Below, piece by piece: positions 22,259 through 36,736 of a stretch of 64,000 nt of DNA; the stretch's first letter is position 1, and each line of letters starts with the position of its first letter. This DNA comes from Synaphobranchus kaupii (lineage: Eukaryota > Chordata > Actinopteri > Anguilliformes > Synaphobranchidae): NCBI GenBank assembly GCA_029718625.1, contig CM056377.1:33212653-33276652 (forward strand), written 5' to 3'. Made by a program: the position numbers and the translations under genes. The notes under the pieces are model-generated. The model saw only the letters and a program-made list of their open reading frames with translations, was not told the DNA's origin and searched no databases.

Positions 22259-24514
22259 GAGGGTGATGAGTGGAAGACCACCTTCAATACCTCCCTCGGA
22301 CACTTTGAGTACCTGGTCATGCTGTTCGGCCTCACTAACGCACCTGCCGTATTCCAGGCACTCGTCAACGACGTCCTTCAGGACTTACTGGGCCGACACG
22401 TATTTGTCTACCTCGACGACATCCTAATCTACTCCACCAATGCCAAGGAACATGAGATTCACGTCAGGCAAGTTCTCCAGAGACTGTTGGAGAACAAACT
22501 GTTTGTCAAGACGGAGAAATGTGTCTTCCATGCCGACACTGTCGAGTTCCTGGGTTTCATTGTGGAGAAGGGACAGATCAGGGCGGATCCCAAGAAAGTT
22601 CAGGCGGTCACTGACTGGCCTACGCCTTCCTCTCGGAAACACCTCCAACGCTTCTTGGGATTCGCCAATTTCTACAGAAGATTCATCAGGTCTTACAGCC
22701 AAGTTGTCTCCCCCCTCACCAAACTCACATCCACTGCCATGCCATTCCGTTGGGGTCCTGAAGTGGAGGGAGCATTTATCAAGATCAAGAAACTGTTTTC
22801 CTCTGCTCCTATCCTGGTGCACCCCGACCCCACCCGCCAGTTTGTTGTGGAGACGGATGCGTCCGACACTGGGGTGGGAGCCATGCTTTCGCAAGTTTCT
22901 TCCTCCGACAATCGGCTGCACCCATGCGCCTTCTTCTCCAAGAAGCTTTCACCGGCGGAGAGGAATTATGACATGGGGAACCGAGAACTCCTCGCTGTCA
23001 AACTGGCACTGGAGGAGTGGAGGCATTGGCTGGAGGGGTCCGAGAAACCTTTTGTCGTCTGGACAGACCACAATAACTTGGCGTACCTCCAAACAGCTAA
23101 GAGACTGAACTCACGCCAAGCCAGATGGGCGCTATTCTTTGGAAGGTCCAACTTCGCACTCACCTACTGCCCGGGTTCCAAGAACGTCAAGCCAGATGCC
23201 CTGTCCCGACAATTCAACACCTGCTCCGAGCGAGAGACGCCTGAGAACATTCTCCCTGTTTCCTGCACTGTCGCTTCCGTAACCTGGAAGATTGAGGCGG
23301 TGATCCAGAGGGCTCTACGTGAGGAGCCCGATCCCAGGTCCAACCCCGGCACACGCCTTTACATCCCCTCAGCTGCTTGGACACAGGTGCTTCAGTGGGC
23401 TCATTCGTCTCTCCTGTCCTGCCATCCCGGCTTTACCCGCACCTTGGCGGTGCTGAAGTGTAAGTTCTGGTGGAGCTCCATGATCCCTGACACCAGGCGC
23501 TTCATCAAGGCTTGTACCACCTGCACCAGAAGCAAGGCCTCCCACCAGACTCCAGCTGGACTGCTCCAACCTCTGCCGGTGCCCAGCCGACCCTGGAGCC
23601 ACATCGGGGTGGATTTTGTTACCGGACTTCCCCCTTCTGTAGGTAACACCACCATCCTCACCAAGGTGGACAGGTTCAGCAAGGCGGCCCACTTCATCCC
23701 CCTGCCCGGACTACCCACCGCCCAAGAGACTGCTGATGTGTTAGTCAAGGAGGTGTTCCGCATCCATGGCATCCCCGCGAACATCGTATCCAACCGAGGT
23801 CCACAATTCATCTCACAGGTTTGGAAAGCCTTCTGCCTGGCCCTCGGTGCCACTGCTAGCCTCTCATCTGGCTACCACCCCCAGTCCAATGGGCAAACCG
23901 AGAGGGCCAACCAGGATTTGGGAGCCGCTCTACGTTGCGTTTCGGCCAAGAATCCGGCTTCATGGAGCAAGATGCTCACCTGGGTGGAATACGCGCACAA
24001 CACCCTACCCTGCGCCGCCACCGGAAAGTCCCCATTTGAGATCGCCCTTGGCTACCAACCTCCATTGTTTCCCGACCAGGAAGCCGAGATCGCTGTTCCC
24101 TCCCTCGCCACCCACATGAGACGATGCGTTAAGATCTGGAAGGACGCCAGGGCCGCGCTTTTACGCACGGCAGACCGTAACCAACGTTTCACAGATCGCT
24201 ACTGCACACCAGCCCCAGTTTACAAGCCAGGTGATTCCGTCTGGCTTTCCACTAAGGACATTCCCCTTCAGTCTACTTCCCACAAACTGCAACCCCGTTT
24301 CATTGGTCCCTTCAAGATTCTCTCTATCATCAACCCCGCATCTGTTAAGTTGTCACTCCCTGCTTCCCTCAAGATCCACCCCACGTTCCATGTTTCCTGT
24401 TTAAAGCCTGTTTCCTCTCACCCCCTATGTCCCCCCGACCCCCCACCCCCTCCTCCCCGCATCATTGACAACCATCCTGCATATACTGTCAAGAAACTGT
24501 TGAACATTTGCTAA
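22259..24514 (+). pseudogene. Gypsy pol: reverse transcriptase, RNase H, integrase
   Basis: A long frame (731 aa from the Met at 22319) holds the RT catalytic box YLDD at 22409-22420, the RNase H start [17 protein letters not shown], the integrase HHCC zinc finger (H..H in [10 protein letters not shown] and CTTCTRSK) and the integrase core. The core has the first Asp in [11 protein letters not shown] and the Glu context in [13 protein letters not shown]. The second catalytic Asp, normally in SDRGPQF, reads SNRGPQF (AAC at 23792-23794). This change alone should abolish integration. The frame ends in a TAA before the chromodomain. Confidence 0.92.
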
Positions 24515-24675
24515 GAGGGGTCGTGGTTACCAGTACCTGGTTGACTGGGAGGGTTATGGCCCAGAGGAGTGTTCCTGGATTGCTCCCAGTCTTATTCTGG
24601 ACAAGTCACTGATCAAAGACTTTCACCGTGACCACCCTGACAAGCTCACGAGACCGCCAGGAGTCGGTCGTTAGG
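24515..24675 (+). pseudogene. Gypsy chromodomain, frameshifted from pol
   Basis: In another frame just after the pol stop the sequence reads [19 protein letters not shown], then [20 protein letters not shown]. This is a chromodomain of the kind that ends chromovirus integrases and guides insertion through histone binding. The frameshift lies at about 24500-24513 (LLNIC stop). It ends at the TAG at 24673, just before the G tract. Confidence 0.85.
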
Positions 24676-24691
24676 GGGGGGGGGGGGGTCC

Positions 24692-25767
24692 TGTCACGGT
24701 TCTAGCTGTCATGTCATGTTTTATGTTTCATTCTTGTCTTAGTTAGATTTCTTGTTAATGTCACGTATTATGTTTAGTCTAGTCACGCCACGTTTTATGT
24801 TTAATTCTTGTTACGTTTCATTTTCATGTCATGTCACATTTCATGTTTGATTATTGTTACGATTTATATTCTAGTCTTGTCATGTCTCGTTTTATATTTG
24901 ATTCATGTTACGTTTCCCGTTCATTATTAGCACACACATTTTCGTGTTTTTCCGCAGCCTTTCTCTATCTCTCTTGCTGTCGCTCACGCTTCCCTAATTG
25001 TTTAATTCTCCCGTGTCTAGTTTACTAATCTACTAACGTTAGATCAGGATTGGGTAATACTAACTCTCTAACCATGTGTTCATGTTTACCTTACGTTTCT
25101 CGTGCATGTCATTTACGAATTTACTAACGCTAGGTCAGGATAGGTTTATTACTAACGCTTACTAATTATCTTGTTACCTTGTCAGCCTTCCACACCTGAT
25201 TTCCATTCGCATGCTGCTCTCAAGCTAATTGTCTGCACCTGTCTACACCTGCATTTAAGCTCAATGTTCATGTCTTGTCTTCACAAAATTGTTGCCTCCT
25301 GTGTGCACTTTTGAGCGTTATTTCCAAGCCTGCCTTTTTGGTACGATCCAAGCCTGTTTTTTGACCATTGTTACTGACTTCTGTTTTGTTGACCACTGCC
25401 TGCCTGTACCACGAGTTATTGCCTGCTGTCTTTGTACTTTTGCCCCACGGAGCGGACTCCAGTCTTGACTCTTGCATCGTCTTCGACCCCGAGCCTGCCT
25501 ACCGTCTGCCTGTACTACTGCCCCGCTGACAGCTACTCTGGTTACTGGACTATTTGCATGGTGTACCGATTCTGAGACTGCCTTCTCCCTCGGTACTGTA
25601 CTTTGGTTTTTGGCTGGATTATCCGTGTATGAACTTTGCTTGTTTTTGCTTGTTTTTTTTGACTACGCTCATTGGACATTCCTATAATAAAGCCCTGACG
25701 GGACTTTATCTTCTACCACTGTTTCTGAGTCGTGCATTTCGGGTCCTACCCTCACGCACCCGTCTCA
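24692..25767 (+). repeat. Gypsy 3' LTR
   Basis: This runs from TGTCACGGTTCTAGCTGTCA to ACGCACCCGTCTCA, followed by CAAAC. A polyadenylation-type aataaa lies at about 25686, inside the LTR. Its first 90 nt match the 5' LTR remnants at 17809 and 20956 almost base for base, and the rest has no counterpart there. Confidence 0.92.
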
Positions 25768-25772
25768 CAAAC

Positions 25773-26390
25773 ATTGGACAGGACTGCACTTTGTAGGTTA
25801 TCACATGAGCATAGCTACTAAACACCTGAAAACACTACAAGATGTATAGCCTACCATACAACCTATAATTTCAGCCAGTTTATGCTGAGCTTCAACAACA
25901 AACATGACAAACAGTGGACATTATTTCAGGAATAAATCACTTACATATTCACAACTCATTCCATTGACATTCGAAAACCAACACAAATTTATTCAAAAAC
26001 ACCAATGTACTACTGCGAGTTTTCAAATATCTATATCACATGGTATGAGTAAAAAAAATATATCTGGGAAATAACCCGGGTCCCAGGAATCTAAATGAAG
26101 CACAGTCAGGTTCGCTGGTGGAAAATACATTACCCAGAGAACGTACATGCTATCATCATGGCATAAGACATTTTTTATTTCGTTTATAAAGGTCACTTCC
26201 GTAGATCCGAAGCGTAATGTAATTAATAGGGACTTTTAATTTATCTTATTATTTTTATTATTATTATTCACGAAGTGAACAATGGACAACCGTTAAAAAA
26301 GAAAGAAAACACGTGCTGGAGTATGTTCATCCCAGCTGACTTACAAATTACTTATCAACTTTCGTGCTCCAGCAGAATGTTGCAGGATCA
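25773..26390. other. Spacer upstream of gamt
   Basis: No gene is seen. An attattatt stretch lies near 26245-26270. The small ORF at 26275-26508 overlaps the gamt promoter region and is not recognisable. Confidence 0.4.
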
Positions 26391-26405
26391 GCAGACCTTC
26401 CCACT

Positions 26406-26411
26406 TATAAA
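26406..26411 (+). promoter_or_regulatory. gamt: Probable TATA box of gamt
   Basis: TATAAA in the context cacttataaattccctcg lies 147 bp before the gamt start codon. A pyrimidine-rich segment (cctttctgttccgcctcttt) follows about where transcription would begin. The position is reasonable for a short 5' UTR, but the start site is inferred. Confidence 0.5.
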
Positions 26412-26552
26412 TTCCCTCGGCCTTTCTGTTCCGCCTCTTTCCTCCAATTTACGTAGCTACACGGGCTTCGTCGTGCCCTCGTGCTTTCGTTGGCTGTCAA
26501 TTGCATAAACGCAGCTCGGTTTGTTTCGATTCCAGTTTGTCTGCCGTTTACA

Positions 26553-29597
<3,045 letters not shown>

Positions 29598-29965
29598 GGA
29601 TGAAGACACAATGTTGCCTTACAGGGACATAGTCCCCTTTTCCCCTTCCATCTACCACTTCCATAGCTGCTAGCTAGTGCCTGTGCCACCAAAGTGTATG
29701 TGCCACGATAAGCTGTACTGACTTTCTCTTATCTAGATTCTCACAATGCACCCAGTGATCCTTTGGCTTAACAAAAGAGTCTTAATAAGCCCTTTATCTT
29801 TTACAAAACTTGAGCGTAGTCAGGTGACTGTTATACCTAGTCTAGGTATGAAAAATGGTACTGCATTTCTACATACTTAAATTTGATCTAACCTGCTATG
29901 AGACTATATGGTAAGCATGAAGTCAGATGTATTTTCTGGTGGATGTTACACTGTGATATATGACA

Positions 29966-29971
29966 AATAAA
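29966..29971 (+). terminator. gamt: gamt polyadenylation signal
   Basis: AATAAA lies in tgacaaataaattacc, about 370 nt after the gamt stop codon, with a T-rich segment (ggttctttctctttataaaa) downstream. It is the first canonical hexamer in the 3' UTR. Confidence 0.65.
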
Positions 29972-29997
29972 TTACCTATATCAATCTAGCGGTTCTT

Positions 29998-30132
29998 TCT
30001 CTTTATAAAAATATACTTGTATCTTGCCAACCTTTAATCTCTTAATTAAATCTTCAGAACAATTGCAGCCAGTTATTTTTTATGTGAAAGGAAGCTCATG
30101 TAAATCCTGTCCCTAGAAATACTGTATATGTA

Positions 30133-30167
<35 letters not shown>

Positions 30168-30955
30168 CAGTGTATTTATCATTAACAGACAACATACTAT
30201 GGCATGTGCATATGATCAAAGGTTCAGCTAGATATTTGGTGTATTGATTTTGTACTTTAAAGGCAACCACAAACCACTGTTGACTAGACTGAATAGTGAC
30301 CAATCAGTCTAGTCGACCCAGATAATGTTTTTCCATAGTTCATGCTTATCATACTTATCATACTGAAAAGCCAATGTTAGTTTTCCTCAAACTGTAAAAA
30401 AAAAATCTTCGGAGCACAAAATTCACCAAGAAAAAGGTTTATGTGGTCAAGCTAGTTTATAAAATAGCCATTTAAACACAGCAAACCAAGCACTGAATTC
30501 AATAATAGCATGTGTATATTTCTTCCCAACAGAGTGTGCTGTACTCACAGTTTAGTCACCAGTCTGCTCTAGGTTGGCATTGCAGTGCATAAATACACAT
30601 GACCAAATATAAGACACACAACTACATCACCATATAGATACTGTTGGTTTCATGTGAAAATTTGATGAGTATTGAGGAAATTTGGTCCAAGAAGTTAAAG
30701 CACTGACAAGAAAATACATAAATTCCAAAGTCTAGACATTGAGTTTAATATCAATAAATTATTTGTAATTTTACAACAAAAGTGAGATGAGAAAAATAAA
30801 TGAGATTTTTTCCACATCTGGAGTCTTTGAAAATATATTACTGAAGAGAGCAACATGATACAAACATTAAAGCAGACATTGGCTTGACAGTGCCTGTTTG
30901 CAAGCTGACATGAATACACGTCCAACCATTAAAACAGCAGCTGCACAACAAAAAT
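29998..30955. other. Intergenic, with (TA)n/T tract
   Basis: No gene is seen. A (TA)n run at about 30126-30150 followed by poly-T is a simple repeat. The short ORFs here are A/T-biased and unrecognisable. Confidence 0.4.
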
Positions 30956-30959
30956 AGAA

Positions 30960-31195
30960 GCAGCTGCCCTAGACCCTGAGCCGACCAGAGGAGGATGGGT
31001 TCCCCCATTGAGTCTGGTTCCTTCCAAGGTTTCTTCCTAGTTACACCAGGGAGTTTTTCCTTGCCACTGTTGCCTTTGGCTTGCTCTTGTGGGGAGTTTA
31101 GGCTGGGTTTTGCTGTTTTGCTGTGAAGTGCATTGTGACAACTTGTTGTGAAATGCGCTATATAAATAAATATTGATTGATTGATTGATTGAGCT
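30960..31195 (+). mobile_element. Retroposon 3' end with TTGA tail
   Basis: This is a widespread fish repeat: ggatgggttcccccattgag, ggttccttccaaggtttctt, ggagtttttccttgccactg, then gcgctatataaataaatatt and repeated ttga. The 5' part is absent. The same tail type, in the other orientation, occurs in both duplication units (16231 and 19373). Confidence 0.7.
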
Positions 31196-31427
31196 GTTGA
31201 ATCAAAACTGACACCAGCAAACTGCTGTTACTTTTACTTTAAAATTTATTTCAGTGAAAGTCTTTGGCAAAAAGACAGAAAATTAACATGTATGGCAACT
31301 GGTTCAATCTACTCTTAGCTTTTAATAGCCAGTGGTTGAGGCTATCTGGGTTAGTACAGCAGCTGAAAACAATGTATGTGGTCCACCAGAGGGCAGACAT
31401 AATACATTGAAACCAAAGCCGTACATA

Positions 31428-32957
31428 CACTACTCACAAAAAGTTAGGGATATTTGGCTTTCGGGTGAAATTTATGGAAAATGTAAGTTCACGCTACAGT
31501 GATATTATACGTATCATGAAAGTAGGGCATTTAAGTAGAAGCATGCAATGGTGATTTCCTCATCTCAAACAATTTATTGAAACAAAAGCCAACAACAGTG
31601 GTGGGTATACCACAACAAAAATGTCAATGTCTCAATAACTTGTCATGTGCCCTTGAGCATCAATTACAGCTTGACAACGACGTCTCATGCTGTTCACAAG
31701 TCGACTTATTGTCTGCTGAGGCATGGCATCCCACTCTTCTTGAAGGGCGGCCCTCAGGTCATTGAGGTTCTGGGGTACAGAGTTATGAGCCTCTACACGG
31801 TGAGTCAGCTGATCCCATAGGTTTTCTATGGGATTCAGGTCTGGAGAAAGTGCAGGCCACTCCATTTGAGGTACCCCAGTCTCCAGCAGCCTTTCCCTAA
31901 TGATGCGACCTCGATGAGCTGGAGCATTGTCGTCCATGAAGATGAAATTAGGCCTGTGTTGTTCATGCAGGGGCACAATGACTGGATTAATGATGTTATT
32001 CAGGTAGTATGGGCTTGTCACTGTACCATTCACAAAGTGTAGGGCAGTTCTGTATTGACTAGACACACCTGCCCACACTGTAACACCGCCACCACCAAAG
32101 GGTCGTCTGGTGACAACAGTGGCTGATGCATAGCGCTCTCCTTGACGTCTCCAACATCGTTGGCGGCCATCATTTCTGCTCAACGTGAATCGACTTTCAT
32201 CAGAGAACAGCACTGAGGCCCACTGGTCCCTCGTCCAGCGTAAATGCTCCCTGGCCCATGCAAGACGATGACGCCTGTGCCTGGTGGTGTGGTCAGGTAC
32301 CCTTGCAGGTCGTCTAGCACGCAGACCACGCTGATGTAAACGGTTTCGAATGGTCTGACGTGACACTTGGGTGCCTCTCACCTCCCTTAAATGTGCCTGG
32401 AGTTGAGTGGCATTCATCATCCGGTTCCGCAGGGCACTGTTCACAATGAAGCGGTCATCAGTGTGGGATGTGGCCAAAGGACGTCCACTTCTATGCCTTT
32501 CTGTGACTCTTCCAGTCTCTCTGTATCTCTGTTGCAACCTGCTGATGACACTCTGTGACACTCTAAGCTCAGTGGCCACTTCCCTCTGAGAACATCCTGT
32601 TTGAAGCCTCGCAATGGCGAGGTACTGTTGATCAATTGTTAGGTGTCGTCTTGGTCTCATGATGTCAAAATTGAACAGCATGATGAAGAGGACTGTTTAA
32701 ATACCAATTCTAATTGAACCAGGAAATTTATTGGTCGATTCATGGATCAAACAAATGTTGTGAATTTTGCCGTTCAGCTCCTTGTTAGAGAACAGCAAGT
32801 TGTGCAAAAAGTACTGAAACATTGAATAGTTGGACATGTGCATTCAAAAGTTTAGAGAAGGTCAAATTAATTTCACCTGTAAAGGTTATAGTGCATTTTA
32901 GGTTCATCCTGAAATTTCACCCGAAAGCCGAATATCCCTAACTTTTTGTGAGTAGTG
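31428..32957 (-). mobile_element. Tc1-like transposon with intact ends (1530 bp)
   Basis: The terminal inverted repeats are 46 bp (31428-31473 and 32912-32957) with a single mismatch, starting cactactcacaaaaagttag. The element is flanked by TA on both sides (31426-31427 and 32958-32959), the Tc1/mariner target duplication. It contains one uninterrupted transposase on the minus strand. The repeats are short compared with the roughly 200-bp type of some fish Tc1 elements. Perfect TA flanks, near-identical ends and an unbroken gene suggest a young insertion that may still be mobile. Confidence 0.96.
31632..32681 (-). CDS. Tc1-like DD34E transposase, full length
   Basis: The 349-aa product cuts and pastes its own element by binding the terminal repeats and catalysing strand transfer at TA. 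The N-terminal helix-turn-helix region contains [20 protein letters not shown] and [18 protein letters not shown] basic linker follows ([20 protein letters not shown]). The catalytic triad is D161 in [10 protein letters not shown]251 in [11 protein letters not shown] and E286 in [12 protein letters not shown], with 34 residues between the last two, the Tc1 spacing. A glycine-rich box ([14 protein letters not shown]) lies between them. Length fits the family's usual 340 or so residues. No stop or frameshift is seen. A second Met at residue 8 (MRPRRHLTI) may be the true start. Confidence 0.95.
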   Translation of the reverse strand: MLFNFDIMRPRRHLTIDQQYLAIARLQTGCSQREVATELRVSQSVISRLQQRYRETGRVTERHRSGRPLATSHTDDRFIVNSALRNRMMNATQLQAHLREVRGTQVSRQTIRNRLHQRGLRARRPARVPDHTTRHRRHRLAWAREHLRWTRDQWASVLFSDESRFTLSRNDGRQRCWRRQGERYASATVVTRRPFGGGGVTVWAGVSSQYRTALHFVNGTVTSPYYLNNIINPVIVPLHEQHRPNFIFMDDNAPAHRGRIIRERLLETGVPQMEWPALSPDLNPIENLWDQLTHRVEAHNSVPQNLNDLRAALQEEWDAMPQQTISRLVNSMRRRCQAVIDAQGHMTSY

Positions 32958-32959
32958 TA

Positions 32960-34614
32960 TACACTTGATATGTTGTGCATTGAGGAAAGTATTAACTACT
33001 AACCATATATGTGCATATACTGTACGTTTGTAATATGAGTTTGGAATAAACCGACTATAATGCATGCATCATTTTCACAAACCAAACCTATCCCCTTAAT
33101 AAATAATACATTGGACACAGAACTAAATATTAAAATAGTATTAAAATGATGATGTATATTATGTGCATCAAATGATATGCAGCTAGGAACAATAAATTAC
33201 TTCAAGAATAATTATTTCATGATTGGTAATGTCAAAACACGCACTCTTATTGGTGCTTGTCATTTGGCCATACAAGTTGTAATAAAGAACAACATTACAG
33301 CATTATAAATGAAACATATTAAATAACACTATGTACTTCAAAGTAATCCACTTAATTCCAGATATTTACAGATAAGTGATTTAGCCATGTTGTGAGGATA
33401 TTGCTATAATACACTATATATCATAATGCTATTTTAAATACATACAGTATTGAAAATGGTATCATTTCAGCATTAAAATCATCTTTGGCACAGTGCTTCC
33501 ACCCCAATTTAAAGTTTTCCTTCCAATTGCACATAGAAATCAAAAGAAATGTAATATATACTGAATAACTCAAAATGTTAGCCATCGAATGGTGTTATTT
33601 AGCATTTTTCAATGTGATTAATTCATGATAATAACTAATAAATAACTATGTGCATCTGTTCAACATTATTGAAGGAAGACCCACGTGCTTTGAGGTGAAA
33701 TATTAAATCAAGTTCCTTATGCAATGTTGCGATTAAAGACCCATCGCGCTCATCACAAATATGGGTGTTAACCACGAGTTAGAGGCCAAATTCCAAGTAT
33801 GAATTTCTCAATCTAGCTAAATACGTACCTGGTAAAATGTTAAACCCTTGTATCACTAATCATCCTGTCTCCCTAAGCCCTATTTAAAAAAAAAAAGAAT
33901 CATTACTTACCTAAGAAGACTTACTGTTAAATAAAAGGCAAATAAAAATGTTTGACATACAGACTGGTGTGGTGCACTGCTAGTCAACATTGTCCAAGGC
34001 AAAAAGGATACATTTGGTGATCAAGGTTTTACTTCCTCATAATAGACAGTAGAAGTTTTTGTAGAACCAGTATGTTTATTAATTATTCTTTGTTAACACA
34101 TGTATGTAGGGAGATTTCTAAAAGGCTTGCAATGTTATTTTTACGTATTATTCATTTGGAATCTTACTACAATAATTCAGGTAATGTACCTTTCTCAATG
34201 GTGCAATGCAATTCCCACCAGTAGAAAGCTCTCAGGTCTAGAATGCTTTAGCTATTAAACTATTACTACTCTGACTAGTGCCACTGAGCACAAGAGATAC
34301 ATTTCAAAGGCTAGGGGACAAATTACTGGTCAGAGTCCCAGCAACAATTATGAAATCAGCATGTTTTGGACTGAACACCTAGTCTCTCTCCGGACTCTAA
34401 ATATTACGTATAATTGCTGCGCTCCACATGCAGAAATGCATTAACGTAGTTAGTGTAGCTTACATATAGTGTATCAGCATTAGATCTCTCATGGGTCTGG
34501 CGTTGAGACTACTGAACAACAAATCGAGGCAGTACATGGTAATGCAGTGCTGTCTTTGCAACCGCCGCACAACATCCCAGGCTGAATGATGTCAGCCACG
34601 GGGAGTTCTGTTGT
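32960..34614. other. Intergenic, no gene recognised
   Basis: This AT-rich sequence between two Tc1 elements contains no ORF or repeat that I could assign. Exons for the missing upstream half of the PCSK4-like relic were looked for here and not found. Confidence 0.4.
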
Positions 34615-34616
34615 TA

Positions 34617-36233
34617 CAGTCAAGCCGGAAAGTCTGCACACTCCTTTCACCTTCTCCACATTTTATTATGTTACAGACTTATACTACAATAGATTGAGTT
34701 CATTTTTTGCCTCAAACATCTACACACAATAGCCAATAATGACGAAGTGAAAACAGGTTTTTAGAAAATATGCAATTTTATTTTACTGACAAAAATAGGT
34801 TATTTAGGGGTTACATATCTGTACACACCCTTAGCCTAATACTTGGTTGCTGCACCTTTGGCAGCGATTACAGCTTCAAGGCGTCTTGGGAAAGAAGCTA
34901 CGAGCTTGGCACACTTGTTTCTGGACATTTTTGCCCATTCCTCTTGGCATATCCTTGCAAGCTCCGTCAGGTTGGATGGGGAGCGTCGGTACACAGCCAT
35001 TTTCAGCTCTTTCCACAGATGTTCAATTGGATTCAGGTCTGGGCTCTGGCTGGGCCACTCAAGGACATGCACAGACTTTCTCCGAAGCCACTCCTTTGTT
35101 CTCTTGGCTGTGTGCTTTGGGTCGTTTTCATGTTGGAAGGTAAACCTTCGCCCCAGTCTGAGGTCCAGAGCGCTCTGGAGCAGGTTTTCTTCAAGGATCT
35201 CGGTGTACTTAGCTGCATTCATCTTTCCCTCTATCAGGACTAGTCGCCCCATTCCCGCTGCTGAAAAACATCCCCACATCATGATGCTGCCACCGCCATG
35301 CTTCACTGTAGGGATGGTATTAGCCAGGTGATGAGCGGTGCCTGGTTTACTCCAGACGTGACGCTTGGTATTCAGGCCAAAAAGTTAAATTTTGATTCTC
35401 ATGGTTTGTTGAGTCCTCTAGGTGCCTTTTGGCAAACTCCACTGGGCTGTGATGTGCCTTTTACTAAGGAGGGGCTTCCGTCTGGCCACTCTACCATAAA
35501 GGCCTGATTGGTGGAGCGCTGCCTGGATGGTTGATCTTCTGAAAGGTTCTCCCATCTCCACAAGGATACGCTGGAGCTCTGTCAGAGGGACCCTCGGGTT
35601 CCTGCTCACCTCCCTGGCCAAGGCCCGTCTTCCCCGATTGCTCAGTTTGGCCGGGCGGCCAGGTCTAGGAAGATTCTTGGTGGTTCCAAACTCCTTCCAT
35701 TTACGAATGATGGTGGCCACTGTGCTCTTTGGGACCTGTAAAGCTGCAGAGAGTTTTCCGTACCCTTCTCCAGATCTATGCCTTGACACAATCCTGTTTC
35801 TGAGGTCTGCAGATAATTCCTTTGACCCCATGGCTTGGAGTTTGCTCTGACATGCACTGTCAACTGTGGGACCTTATATAGGCAGGTGTTGGCAATACCC
35901 AATCATGTCCAATCAATTGAATTTATCACAGGTGGACTCCAATTAAGTTGTAGAAACATCTCAAGCAGTATCAGTGGAAACAAAATGCACCTCAGCTCAC
36001 TTTTGGGTGTCATATCAAAGGGTGTGCACACTTGTGTACATATGATATTTTACATTTAGATTTGTAATAAATTAGGACAAATGTCTAAAAACCTGTTTTC
36101 ACTTTGTCATTATGGGCTATTTTGTGTAGAATTGTGAGACAAAAAAATGAACTCAATCTATTGTAGAATATGTCTGTAACGTAATAAAACGTGGAGAAGG
36201 TGAAAGGGGTGTGCAGACTTTCCGGCTTGACTG
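34617..36233 (-). mobile_element. Tc1-like transposon with defective transposase (1617 bp)
   Basis: The ends start cagtcaagccggaaagtctg and are inverted at 36233 (cagactttccggcttgactg), with TA on each side. Inward similarity extends through caccttctccac and a further block (gaaaacaggtttttag against aaaacctgttttcac), giving long imperfect inverted repeats of over 100 bp. The interior is a broken transposase on the minus strand. The family differs from the element at 31428. Confidence 0.95.
34836..35831 (-). pseudogene. Tc1 transposase with lost first catalytic Asp
   Basis: The N-terminal part (35831-35418) has the paired DNA-binding helices (KELSADLRNRIVSRHRSGEG, VPKSTVATIIRKWKEFGTT) and the AT-hook-like PRPGRPAKL. 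The C-terminal part (35306-34836) has [30 protein letters not shown] with the second Asp, and [15 protein letters not shown] with the Glu. Between them a frame change occurs and the segment that should carry ILWSDET before [11 protein letters not shown] is deleted (about 35385-35415), so the first catalytic Asp is absent. The copy cannot be active in this state, although its ends look usable in trans. Confidence 0.9.
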
Positions 36234-36239
36234 TATATA

Positions 36240-36732
36240 CACCAATTGCTTAAGCAGGCTTTGACACATGATCACTGCCCATATATTGGGAAATTATATT
36301 GTTCAATAGCGGAAGAAAAGGGTGCCCATCAACACAATGCCAGCTAAGTCAATGCAGCTTAAAGAACCAGGCACAGATACCTTATCCTGTCTTCCCAGTT
36401 CAACAGATCATTCAAACTGGTAATGGAGTAATCCCTCTTGCTGCTTGGCAATGCAGAAGCTTTGGCAGCCACAACAGGGCATTTCTCTCTGAGAGCCAAG
36501 CAAAGCATCTGTATTACATCTTTCATAGACTTAAAATAAACCCTGGCAATTGACAAAGAGACAAAGGAAGAGGAGTAACCTCCTCCATGTCTAGTTAAGG
36601 ACAATGCATTTGTGTGACTTTCAACACATTTTGTTGCAAGTGTACTTTTGTGTTACAAATACACAATTTATGTTACAAAACATTTTGCGTCACAAAGGGA
36701 GACTGTTGAAAGTAACACAAAATGTGTTGTCC
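36240..36732. other. Intergenic with AACACA/TTTTGTGTTA words
   Basis: No gene is seen. From about 36610 to 36730 the words caacacattttgt, ttttgtgttac and gtaacacaaaatgtgttg recur. Similar words continue beyond the TTAA-flanked element (near 37990-38030), so that element probably inserted into an older repeat of this type. Confidence 0.45.
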
Positions 36733-36736
36733 TTAA

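Larger units (their letters stand above)
20956..25767 (+). mobile_element. Ty3/Gypsy chromodomain LTR retrotransposon, inactivated
   Basis: The 3' LTR spans 24692-25767 (1076 bp, TG...CA). The 5' LTR is cut to 90 nt (20956-21045). Both outer flanks carry the 5-bp duplication CAAAC (20951-20955 and 25768-25772). A run of G at 24674-24688 just before the 3' LTR fits the polypurine tract. The order of domains is gag with zinc knuckle, protease, reverse transcriptase, RNase H, integrase and chromodomain, the order of chromoviruses. The primer-binding site is lost with the 5' LTR deletion. Frameshifts, two in-frame stops and an integrase active-site change mean the copy cannot move by itself. The sequence carries no envelope gene. 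Confidence 0.95.

Noticed and set aside
22424..23853. Several ORFs of 80-220 aa overlapping Gypsy pol
   Set aside because: They are alternative-frame shadows of the RT/RNase H/integrase frame, which alone shows the YLDD, HHCC and DDE landmarks.
34770..35331. Plus-strand ORFs of 157 and 162 aa
   Set aside because: They are antisense to the minus-strand Tc1 transposase, which has the DDE-family motifs.
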